Source: Platynereis dumerilii
Taxonomy: Eukaryota > Annelida > Polychaeta > Phyllodocida > Nereididae
Direction: 5' to 3'
DNA length: 64,000 bases
NCBI GenBank assembly: GCA_026936325.1
Contig: JAPTHN010000003.1
Span: forward strand, 42,052,011-42,116,010
Positions 1-12,400 of the stretch are shown here, in pieces (positions within the stretch are counted from its first letter, which is position 1; every line of letters starts with the position of its first letter). The notes beneath the pieces are model-generated. The model was given only the letters and a program-made list of their open reading frames with translations, was not told the DNA's origin and did no database searches. The position numbers and the translations under genes are program-made.

Positions 1-292
1 AACCGTGAGGCAATAATATGTTCAATACAGATATCTAAATGTCAGTGAATTATTTACAGCAATTGAAGTATGTATGAGATGAACATCCAATAGAAATAAG
101 TCACACATGATGTGGAAAATTGGAGAAATACGGTGATTTTGGCGAGGATGAATGGATGATTGGGGCTGTATGTCCTGCATTTACACACCCAAATGTTATT
201 ATTATGTAACTCGAAGTACTGTGTCATAAGATAACATTTTTTTACCTAGACGAAAGCACAGCTACTCAACCATTTTCTTGCACAATGGGAAC

Positions 293-340
293 TTCAGGCT
301 CAAATATGTTACAAACGTCAGGCTCAAATATGTTACAAAC
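293..340. repeat. 24-bp tandem duplication over the exon 20 donor
   Basis: Units 293-316 and 317-340 are identical except at one base. On the minus strand each unit starts GTTTGTAACATATTTGAGCC, so the splice-donor sequence is present twice exactly 24 bases apart. Confidence 0.9.
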
Positions 341-459
341 CTTAGTCTCTAGTTCAGCAGTGTGTGCCTGCAGTTCTGTGCATTTCTGGGACGTATCTTC
401 CAATCTTTTTTCTTCACACTTCCACATAATGGAGAAATCCTGCGCCTCACTGGTCTTGT
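341..459 (-). CDS. KIF15: KIF15 exon 20 (last visible): stalk
   Basis: 119 bp encoding [20 protein letters not shown] then [20 protein letters not shown]. It aligns with human SSERIDWTKQQEELLSQLNV. Acceptor TTTTACAG, donor AAG|GTTTGT. A 24-bp tandem duplication repeats the donor downstream, so a second in-frame donor exists. The rest of the gene lies to the left of the window. Confidence 0.87.
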
Positions 460-3400
460 CTGTAAAACAAGAACTCCAGGTTGAGAAAAATTCCATGACA
501 TGTTCTACATAAGGGTTGTCCGATATTTTTTTAAAAACAAATCTGAGGGGGTCAAGTGGGAGTCATTTCTTGAATTGACAATTAATTACCCTTTTTTGTA
601 CACCACTAGAGAACAGTATGACAAAATAAAACGTGTTTTGTAAAATGGTCATGTTAAGATGAATGATGCATTTCAATAATTCAAATACCTTATGTTCACG
701 AATTATATCACCCATGAAGGTATGATATGTTGAAGGGGCTAAGCCCAAAATGCCATACCAGGAAATTTTTCTTAAAATGTCCCTTTGTGACAAATAAGAG
801 GACCTAAGATGGTGTAACTTGATTTTTGGCTAATTTGCCCTTGTATTTCCAGGTTACAGTATTTTTGCTGAGAAAACGACAGAAAACCCAACAAATCACT
901 AACAATAATCATGACATCACTAATTATGACTTCTCAGACATTGTCAAGATGATGTTCTCACAATTTTATGGCATTTCCTGTGCTGTGGACTTGGCCAGAG
1001 CACCTTTTATCCCAAAAATCATGCAATCTAAAATAATTTGTTTGCTTTTTTTTGGTTTGGTATTCATGTAGGCATACACCAACAAAGCAAATCAATGAAA
1101 ATACTATGTCAGAAAACTAGAATCTGTCGATTACATGATGCCGAAGTTGGACCAGAGGGCGTATTTACTTTTGTGATACGATAACCCCAACCATGCTAAA
1201 AGCTGATGATACAAATTCAATGACCATGCTAGATGTAGTTGGAAACCTTAATGATGCAAGTATTGCATAAGTGATGTAGGCAATAATAGTGCTGTTAGGC
1301 CAGACATAATTGATCTTTAACTTCCTGGATCTTCAAAGCATTTTTTCTTGGATTGGTGGGAAAGACGAGAAAAAAAAGGATGCAATCTCAATTGTTTATG
1401 ATGTCAATTTAATAAAAATTGTGGGTAAACTCTTTTTTTTCCGCAGGCAGAAAATTCTTGGGTTGGTTAATCTGAGAACCTAAAGACTAACAAGAACCAA
1501 GGGGTTAAAAATGGAGGTGGTGTAGTGTCGTAAGTTGAAGCTCATATTCCCTGGAAATGACAATTTCCCTGAGTGCCCAGTACCAGGTTTTGTTAATATA
1601 TTGTGTGCTAAATTCAGAATTTTACAAATAATCCATTTTCAAGCCACAAAATGACCATGAGGCAGATGCGATACGGAAAAAGAATACATTTCATAAAAGA
1701 ACTTGGAAAGAGCTTTAAAATGATGCATGGAAATGTGTGTGATCTGCCAGGTAGCTCAACTTCCTTTTTGTGGAAGGAGCTGCACATTCATTTTGGTGAA
1801 TATCATATGATAAACAATGAGAAGACTGGGAATCTTAGAGTAAGACATACTCCATCGCTAATAGAATTAACTGTCTCAGTATGGAACACTGGATATAACA
1901 GTTACCTACATCCATTAAATTCCAATGGGCTCGGACACTGGGCTCAGACAAAACTGATTTCCAACACAAACTTTACACTAAAAAGTATATATGTGGCTAC
2001 AAAAGTTACTAGTATGTTTAACTAAAATATTTTTTGAAGTTTACCAATTTATGCATTACCATTAATTTGCGAGAAACCAAAATTTAAGAAAAATATCAGA
2101 AATCCTAATATTTTTACAGTTTTTTTGGTTTTTATGAAAACTTCAGAGGATTGGCCCTCCAAATCAGTTTAGTCATTTAAAGAGGTATAATTTAGACACC
2201 TAAATGCAAAATTTCAGAGGTCTAACTCCAAAATTGACGGAATCATTGAGCATTGAAAAAATATCATTTTTTCACTTTTTTGCTGAATTAGCTCTTACTA
2301 ATTTTTGTAAGAGCATTAAGACCTCCATGAGGCACATTTAGAGTATTTAACGCATACTATGGCGGATTTTCATGTTCATAGGTACAACTGTTTCGGATTT
2401 CTGCTCCAGAAAGAAATAAAAATTATTATTTTTAATTTCCAATATTTGCCAAAAACAGTACCGATTGCTTAAATATGAACACCAAAAGGCACATAATTCT
2501 ACAAGACTTATTCATGCGCAAAATATCATATATACGAGTGAAATAGTTTAGTCACAGTGGCCAATAAACAATGTGTGATGCTGTCCGTAATGGATTCAAG
2601 CAAGATAAAAACGAAGTCACGTCCAAATAACAACATGCCGGCTATTTATTCCAATGCCAGATGCTTGCTCTATAATCAAGCTAAGGTGCATTTTTGACTC
2701 CAAACTTCTCCAAACAAAATGGCCAAGTCAGGGCCAAAAAGACATTCTGAAAATGCTCAAATTTCAAATTTCCCGCCAAAACTTTCCATTTTGTCAAAGT
2801 GATTGCATAAATGGAGATGTGTACACACACCTCAATTAAAAAAGTCTGGCCTTATAGCCAGTATTGTAAAACAATATTAACACAGGTTTCAACGATAAAT
2901 CATTGAAAGTCATACTTAGTTGCAAGAGCAACTGTACATGCTGTATGTCCTTCTTAAAATCTGGATGCCCAGATGCTTGGGTATCAGGGCCCCTGGGGAT
3001 ATACTAGGGATGTACCGATCCAATACTAAGGATCAGTATTGATGCCGATCCAGCACTAAAAAGCAGTAACGGATCGCATCGGTAGCACTACTCTACATTT
3101 AACCAATGGTATCGGTATTGGTATGGTATCAGAAATCAATGGTATCGGCAACAAAATACCAGGATCAGTATCGGAAGTGAAAAAGTGGTATCGGTACATC
3201 CCTAGGATATACTGCACTTTTGCTAACATGTTACAAATTTAACCAGGGTAATGGATCTGCCCCGAATTCCAAATTTTCTCTGATGTGGGGGGGGGGGGAA
3301 TTACAGCCCCCCTGCAAAATATGCCTATGGTAGCATGGGGCATTCCCTGAGGGGTGATGCATGACTTCTTATCCAATGAAATAGCTTGCCGCAAGTGTTG

Positions 3401-6400
3401 TTGGATATACTTTTCATGTATATACTAAATATGTCATTGAAATTATATAAATTGCTGAAAGTAATGCAGTATTTGTTCTATTTTTGTGTACTCAAATAAC
3501 ACCGTTGTAGTCAACAGCAAATCCAAAACGGCCAAAGTTTTTTTTACGCTAGCAAAACATTTGAACTGTTTTTTACGCTTTCATTGAAAAAAACAAAAAA
3601 ACTTAAGTAAAGTCTCGGCAGTGCCCCGCATAATTGATCACTTTGAGGAAATTTGAGGTCTTTTTGCCCCCTCAGAGAAAAACCCTAACTAGGTCACTGA
3701 TCATTACATTATATAATCTAGTAACATTTCTGGCCTACCATAACAGAAAAGAACATAAAAATATTCCAGGATGGATGACTGTGGCTTTATGTCCTGTATT
3801 TATGCACTTGGTAGGCTAATTAGGACAGGAAGAAGACATGGCAATGAGGCGAGGGATGATTGAAACAGCTGTTCAACATAGGCCAAGATGACCTGGCAAT
3901 AGCTGGATTCGAATCGTGGACCCAGTGATTGGCAGCCGAGCACGCTACCACTGAGCTAACCATCCCCCAAAATATTGCTGGAAATAAAGAAGTAAAGCCA
4001 AGAACTCACATTGTAAAGCCTTTTTAGCATTCTGAGCCTCCTCAGTCAAAATTTTGATCTGTTCATTCAACTCCTCCACAGATTTGTCGTTCGTCCTCTT
4101 CAACTCTTGATATAAATTGTCAACCTGTTCTTTCTGAGTTTGCAGCAAAGATTGGCCTTCCATCAATTTTGCAATCTCATTGTCCTTCTGCTCCAATTTC
4201 TCTTTACTCTCTCGTAGCTCTTCCTGAAATTTTTTTGAGAGAAGTTGTACAGCTCCCTGCGCTTCACTTAACAAAAATTTCTTGAGAATCCCCTTATATA
4301 TATAAACAAGAATCCGAGGATTCAAAACCGACCTAACGCAATGAAATTGAAGGTGCCATTGCCTAAACCACTGAGCAACTGATATTGGAAGATAGGAGAA
4401 ATAGTTGATTTGAAGATGCTAGATTATTAGTATAGAATCAATGCAGTTTGAACAGATTTCTAAAAAGACGGCTGCCAAAATGGCCGCCATCTTGGATTTC
4501 TCGACATGTTCCTCATCCATACCCACAGGCTAATATCCAGTGTTCCAGCTAGGATTTGATTCAGGCACACAATTTTCTAGAAATGAGGGCACTTTCAAAA
4601 AAAAATTTCAATTATATTTTTCTTGGCATGGCGGACGAGGGCCGCCATCTTGAATTCCTCGACATGCTCCTCATCCATACCCACAGGCCAATACCTGTAC
4701 CAAATTTCATAACAGTAAGTAAATATTAAGGTCACAATGGTCAGTTCAAGAATGACGAAAGGTGGCCGTCAAAATGGCCGCCACAAAATGGCAGCCATCT
4801 TGGATTTCTCGACATGTTCCCAATCCATACCCAGAGTCCCATACCTGCACCAAATTTCATTACTGTAAGTGAAATATTAAGGTCACAATGGGCAGTTCAA
4901 GAATGAAGAAAGATGGCTGCCAAAATGGCCACCACAAAATGGCAGCCATCTTGGATTTCTCGACATGTTCCCAATCCATACCCAGAGTCCCATACCTGTA
5001 CCAAATTTCATAACTGTAAGCGAAATATTAATGTCACAATGGGCAGTTCAAGAATGAGGAAAGATGGCTGCCAAAATGGCCGGCACAAAATGGCAGCCAT
5101 CTTGGATTTCTCGACATGTTCCCAATCCATACCCAGAGTCCCATACCTGTCCCAAATTTCATAACTGTAAGTGAAATATTAAGGTCACAATGGTCAGTTC
5201 AAGAATGACGAAAGATGGCCGTCAAAATGGCCGCAACAAAATGGCAGCCATCTTGGATTTCTCGACATGTTCCCAATCCATAGACCAGAGTCCCATACCT
5301 GTACCAAATTTCATAACTGTAAGCGAAATATTAATGTCACAATGGGCAGTTCAAGAATGAAGAAAGATGGCTGCCAAAATGGCCACCACAAAATGGCCGC
5401 CATCTTGGATTTTCTCGACATGTTCCAATCCATACCCAGAGTCCCATACCTGTACCAAATTTCATTACTGTAAGTGAAATATTAATGTCACAATGGGCAG
5501 TTCAAGAATGAGGAAAGATGGCCGCCAAAATGGCCGCAACAAAATGGCAGCCATCTTGGATTTCTCGACATGTTCCCAATCCATACCCAGAGTCCCATAC
5601 CTGTACCAAATTTGACAACTGTAAGTGAAATATTAAGGTCACAATGGTCAGTTCAAGAACGACGAAAGATGGCCGTCAAAATGGCCGCAACAAAATGGCA
5701 GCCATCTTGGATTTCTCGACATGTTCCCAATCCATAGACCAGAGTCCCATACCTGTACCAAATTTCATAACTGTAAGCGAAATATTAATGTCACAATGGG
5801 CAGTTCAAGAATGAAGAAAGATGGCTGTCAAAATGGCCACCACAAAATGGCCGCCATCTTGGATTTTCTCGACATGTTCCCAATCCATACCCAGAGTCCC
5901 ATACCTGTACCAAATTTCATAACTGTAAGTGAAATATTAATGTCACAATGGGCAGTTCAAGAATGAAGAGAGATGGCTGCCAACATGGCTGCCACAAAAT
6001 GGCAGCCATCTTGGATTTCTCGACATGTTCCTAATCCATACCCACATTACCCAGAGTCCCATACCTGCACCAAATTTCATAACTGTAAGTGAAATATTAA
6101 GGTCACAATGGGCAGTTCAAGAATGAAGAAAGATGGCAGCCAAAATGGCCACCACAAAATGGCAGCCATCTTGGATTTCTCGACATGTCCCCGATCCATG
6201 CCCACAGTACCATACCTGAACCAAATTTCATCACTCTAAGTTGAAGACTAAGGTCACAAATGGACACTTACACATGTTGACAAGAAATGTTTACACATGG
6301 ACACATGGACATGGTTTACATGAGTCCCCTTTCACTACCCACCCCCCTCTAATAACCGACGTTAGGTCGGTTAAAAATATCTTGAGAATCATCCCTAACT

Positions 6401-9400
6401 TTGTCTTATAAGAGAGTTTCAAATCACCTTGGTAGATGCATTTATCACCTCATTTTTGCTTTGGTTATATTACACTAGAACGGGGTAAAGTTGGCTCGAT
6501 GGGGAAAAGTTGGCCACGCAATTTACCTCACTGAATGGCAGAAATGCCAACTTCCCTCGTGGACACAGGTGGCCGATTTTCCCAGAAACCTCACACAATG
6601 TGGGACCTCCCGGACAACCGAAGAAAACTCCAACCATCAACACAGATCCAAGTCACAAAGGGAGACAGTGAAACGCACCTGGATAGTCCTTATTTCTTCA
6701 CAGAGCCCATCCACATACTCTTGTGGGGGAGCGGTCTGGTCAATATCTTCCAAAACATCAGGTGACATCATTCCTCCAAGAGGCACTAACACAGTCCTGT
6801 TCCGCAAATTGTACTTCTCTTTTTTGGGGGTAGTAATAGACTAAAAACAGATTTAAAAGACATCTTTAATAAAAATAATTCAGAAGGATTCACTACAAAA
6901 AGTTTGTGCCGACATAAGGTAACATTACAATACAGAATTGTTTATTACAAGAAATTGCAGATTGTCAAACAGGATTGGCATGCTACTATTGTATTCGGTA
7001 CTTGTCCGAGGATTAACTTAGCTGGCTAAGGATTACCTTAATTGTCTCCATGTGTAGGGTGTCCAGACTCTCTCTCTCAATCCGACTGACCACTCTGTGT
7101 GTATTAAGAGTGTTTTCTAAGGTCTCCTTGCTCTTAATTGTTGCAGACAATGAAGCCTTCACTTCTAATAATTCCTGAAAAGGTAAAAAGAATTATTTAA
7201 GAAATACGGGCTGCGTTTCACTACTTATATATGAATAACCAATTTTCCTTAATACCAGTCAGTATTACACAAGTAGTGAACGCAGCTAATTTATGAGGAC
7301 TGCTGAACATATAGCAGGCATATTTAGAACATGTGAAGAACATTGTAGGGGAGAGGCAGGTTAGTTAAGACGTTTTTCAGAAAATCTCGCCTCCAAGCTA
7401 AACGGACGATGATATTGGAATGATGAATAGCCGTGTGCATTGGGAAATACATTGTTCAAATATATGGGGAAACTTGACTTTCTCTGTTGGATAGTTTTTA
7501 CCCCAGATGGTGTCAAATGAGGTCATTGCAAACGTATCAACTAACCCACCTGGTAAGGTTAGTTGATACACCCAGGCAGGTTAGTTGATACACAAAACCC
7601 TGACGGACCATGCAACGAAAAAGTCACATTCTTTTAACTTGGTAGGATACTTTAAAACCATATACCTTCACCAATCTACTTTCTGTTCCCGTGGATGCAT
7701 ATCTACTTTCATTGTGAGTCGGATCTGATGGTCGACCTGTTGTGAGGGAGTGATTTAATGATAAGTTCAACCTCAGATTCATCTATAGATCTTTTTCATG
7801 TAAACTCATTGGTAACACCTAGCATTATGATTGTACTAATAGGTCAGGGTAGTTATTTTGACCAGGCCAGCCTACAAAACCTAAACAATCTCCTGTATCA
7901 ACAAACCCATCCACTCGATTATTTTAGAAAACAGCAGGGCTCTGGACCACAAGTTGAACTAGGTCATCTTTGATGGCTCATAAATAACCGTCTTCACACA
8001 CCTTATCCATATTCTAAGTTACTCTGAATCATCCTTCACTATAGCGAGAAAAAAAAGACATGTAAGTTTTCAGTAAAAATTTACTCAGGACAGTGATTTT
8101 TGAATTTTTTGGCTTTTCTCCTAAATCTTGATTCTGATTCTGCGTTGACCTAGATGAGAAGATTTGTTTTTTTATTCCGCTTCTTACAAATGGCAACGCT
8201 TTCTCAAATTATCATTTCACTTACCTTGAGGTGGGGCGTATCAACTAACCTTGCGTATCAACTAACCTGCCTCTCCCCTATGTATGTTCTTTGTCGTTCT
8301 TATCACAAAACCATTGCCTTTTGTGTCGAACATTCGTTTTTATGTCGCGCATTCGTTCTTATGCAAAATTTCCCTGACCGAGGTGAGATTTCCCCGAATT
8401 TTGGCATAATCAAAAATTTCCCAGACTAACTTCAAAGTTCCCTGACTTTTCCATGACCTTGAATTTTCCTGACTTTCCACTGACTTGTGGCAACCCTGAT
8501 GTACGTATGTATGACCACAGACACAATAAATGGACGTCAGACTCGCAGTATTTTACTATATGTGACGTCAACTATGTTGTTTTAGGTCAGCGCCCCCACC
8601 GGTCATGGCGAGAAATCAGTTGTGACGTCACGTGAATAGGTCAATGAACTGACTGCCCCTGTTTTAATAATGCCCAATCAAAGCTGCTGTCGCTCAGCCT
8701 GTTAGTTAGTAAACCTCCCGCTGCAAATGAGCAGACTAAGTCTGTGCTGTACATAGCCTGTCCTTCCCTCAGAGGTTGGCCTATAGGTCAAAAATATAAC
8801 TGAACAGTGAACAGCTTCTGGATTAAAATGAAATGTCGCAGTCTGACTAACTTTGCCATAAAATATGGTTAATAGGCCTGCCTAGTTAACAAAAAATGTC
8901 CCAAAACTAACATAAAAACGTAGGCCAAAACAATGACATGATTATCCTTAAGTAAATGTTCATCAATAGGATTGATTATCCTTAAATAAATGTCCATCAA
9001 TTATATAGTCATTCAATTGTTCATTATGATTTCACACTGTATTAAAACACAGCAACAATGGTACAAATCACAAATAAAATAAATTAGACAATAATAAGTA
9101 GTTTTCCCAACAATCAAGTGTTAGTTATAGCAACAATCTATGAGGGAACAAATACCTCATAAACCACCTATCTGTGGTTACATCCATAATAGATTGCCCC
9201 CCCCCCCTTTTTTGTGACCGACAATTCAATTTATACTGTGTCTAACAGTTTATCTAATCCAAAACATTCTGAGCATAGGAAGCAGTTTTGACTAAAGGTC
9301 TATGTAGTACTTGCTGAAAGTTGATTGTCTCAACCAACCAGCATTTTTCATAATTTCCTCGATTGGGGTACCTTGCCGGAGGGCTTTAATATTGACCGCA

Positions 9401-12400
9401 GCTCTAGTGCTTCCTGGCTTAAAACTTCGGGTATTCACCCCAGCATAATTCAAGACTGTTTTGATCCATCTTGAAACAGAATCGGCCGATGGCTTGACGT
9501 AAGGTTTCACAGTAATAAACAGAGACTTCTCTGCCCCTCGTAATGTTAATGTTCTAGTTAAATATGCCGCTTAATATTTGTAAATACGCAAGCGTTTGTA
9601 GGCTGGGTATTTTCTTAATTTTAATGGTTCAGGTTTGTAATTGAGTCTACCTTCTATCAGATCGGTTTGCTCGAAATAGAATGTATACAGTGTAATGGTT
9701 TGCACTAATTTTCATATTATCTACCATGACGTTTCTAATAATTTGTGGCCCGTGCAATCGAGGGTCAGGATCCATAGTAATTCCCAAGCCGGGTGAGGCT
9801 TGCCCCGCAGCAGCCAGAGTATTCGTGGAGTTAGGTTTGCCTCCGGTCGAGTCCTTTTTTGGCATTTTGCTTTTCGTCCGTTCGTGCCTGATTTCGCCCC
9901 TTTTGCCCACGCTTCGAATGTGTTCGATCAGGGAAAGAGCGGGAATCCCGCAGAGGCCGCAGCCAATCAGCGTACAGCAAACTGTGACGTGTGCAGCACG
10001 GCGCGAAGATTTTACACTTAATTTATGAGCGGCAAGGGTGCCGCACCCAATTATAGGAAGGCCCGTAAGCGATCACGTGATATGTGACGTCACATGAACT
10101 TCAAGCTTATTTATGAATATATAATGAGCGCACAAAGCGCTCAACCAATCAGCGGCGTCCAAAGCGCCCAACAGTTCTGTTGCCAAGCGGCCCAAATAAC
10201 TGGAGCAATCAGAAACAGACAAAAATGTCGACTAATCGACGTCTGATAATGAAAAAGAAGTGACCAAAAAGGTCACGAAAGCCAGAGCATCTAATAACGC
10301 TACCGAAAAAGGTTAAAAAGGCGTCTAGCTCCTGAAAATCAAGAAAATGCAAGATGTGTTTGCTATCGTTTGACAGCGGAGAACCAAGTGAAGAACGTGT
10401 TAGGACGATGGGGGGATCAGGTAGCTTGTGAAGTGAAATACAGTTCGGGAGCGCCGTATTCGGAAGCTGCTCCCAAATTCAGGAACATAAATCACTCTGA
10501 ATAATGAAAACAGTTCATTTTGCTTCAGCAGAGTCATTTACTACACAAGTATTACTATCTATCCATCTATACTTGTAAGTGTATACCTAATATCCATCCA
10601 AATGTCGGTTGACTAGGCTATTGATCTGGCTGTCAACCTGTCTACATGTATCTCTCTATTACTATTTATTGAATCTCTAACTTTAAGACTTGATCTGCAT
10701 GCTCTCCGTCAAAAGAAATACCAGATAAATTTATGTATAGAATCTTTGGAAATACAATGTAGCAGGGATACCCATCAGCATGACCAGTTACAGTGACAAT
10801 GAGGAGAACTACTACGAATAAAAGTGATCTGATTTGATGAAGATGTATTTAGAATTTAGAAGTGTCTGACTCTTAAATCATTGTGATGCTCCATTTCTTG
10901 AAGATCATTAAATTGAATTGAAGCTAATTCAGTTAACAATAAAAAGATACATAAAGAAATGCCAGATAACATAGCAACCCAGGCCCAAAAGGCTCCTTTT
11001 GCTCTACATGGACGGATAAAACCCTCTCTTGGTCATATACCTCCATCACTTGCAATTAAAATGTTTGATAGCTATGTCCTTCCTATACTGGAATACAATA
11101 GCACCTTTTGGACGGGTACTTCGGAGATTACTAAAATCGAGAAAGTTAAGATTGGCTACTTAAAACATGTACCTAATGTTAGACGACAAACGCAAACACT
11201 AGCAGTGTATGCAGAAACAGGCAGATTCCCCCTTCGTTTGAGGCAACAGCTTAGCACAATAACCTATTGGGTCAAATTAAAAGATCTCCCAAGTCATGAT
11301 GTCCTTAGTAAATGTCTTAAAATTCAGGAAGATTTACGAGGGGTTTTCCATATGTTCTGTCCAACTAGTCATAACTTTTGCTATATTTGATGTGGAAGCA
11401 TGATATTTGGGTCACATAATATTGACGTAATTTGCAAATAACTCCCAAAAATTCAGATCAAAGATTTAAAAAATAAATGCTTAATCTGTAGCCATGGAAA
11501 CCAGAAGTCAAGAAATGCGGCCCAGACTTTGTAATGCTCACTTAAAATTAACTGAACACCTGCTTGCATTATCTGTGTCTTGACAAAGTGAATTGAAGTA
11601 TATTCATAATTTTTTTCATAAAATATAATCCGTTAATTGTAAAATCATTAATAACGATGGAAACTGGTATTTTTGTTACATCTCAGTTACTTTACCATCA
11701 CTCATGCAGTTTCTAAGTTTTTTACGAGATGAGCGATTTTTTGGATAGTGATGACATCGTATGTACCTTTGACATTTTTTTCATTTTAATTGGATACAAC
11801 TAGCAGAGAGAGTAAGAACCTTTTATCTGACATGCAAGGAAGACAGTATGAGTGACAGAACCAAATAAAGACTGTACAAACTTTTTCTGAATAAAGAGAA
11901 GACACAATGGAAATCCTAAGAAAAGAAGACTGGAAAATGCTAAAACTGACCTTAACATGAAGACTGAGGTATCATACTTAGAGATGGATAGAAAGTATGA
12001 CAAAATGTATTTACAAGGTCCCAGTCATTATTTTTGGAAGTTGTGAAATTGACTATGAATGTTTTGGAAAATTTCTGTTCTATATCTCTTGTAATAATTA
12101 CATATTTTACACGATATGTCAAGTATGTGTCAGTTAACAAGCTCTCAGTCGCATTTCATGACTTTTGGTTTCCATAGCAACAAATCAACAATCTATTTTT
12201 ACCTCTATGATCTGATTTTTTGGGGATCATTTGCAAATTATCTCAATATCAACTGACCCAAATATAGTTTTTCTGTTTAAAATCTAGCAAAAGTTATGAG
12301 AGGTTGGACAGAACTTATGGAAAACCCATCGTAAAGAACAAAAAGTCTGCGAAACACCAACTGTGATCTTAATATAAGGACTATGAGGCATTGATTTTTT

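Noticed and set aside
1651-2025. 124-codon open frame on the plus strand
   Set aside because: No recognisable domain, not linked to any repeat, and antisense inside a KIF15 intron. I regard it as chance in AT-rich sequence.
3890-3970. Possible tRNA-Gly gene on the minus strand
   Set aside because: A and B boxes are present, but the anticodon stem and acceptor stem do not pair, and the sequence continues into a SINE body.
4913-5966. Open frames in the 150-bp satellite
   Set aside because: Consequence of the 150-bp period (divisible by three). The same peptide recurs with each unit and has no known domain.
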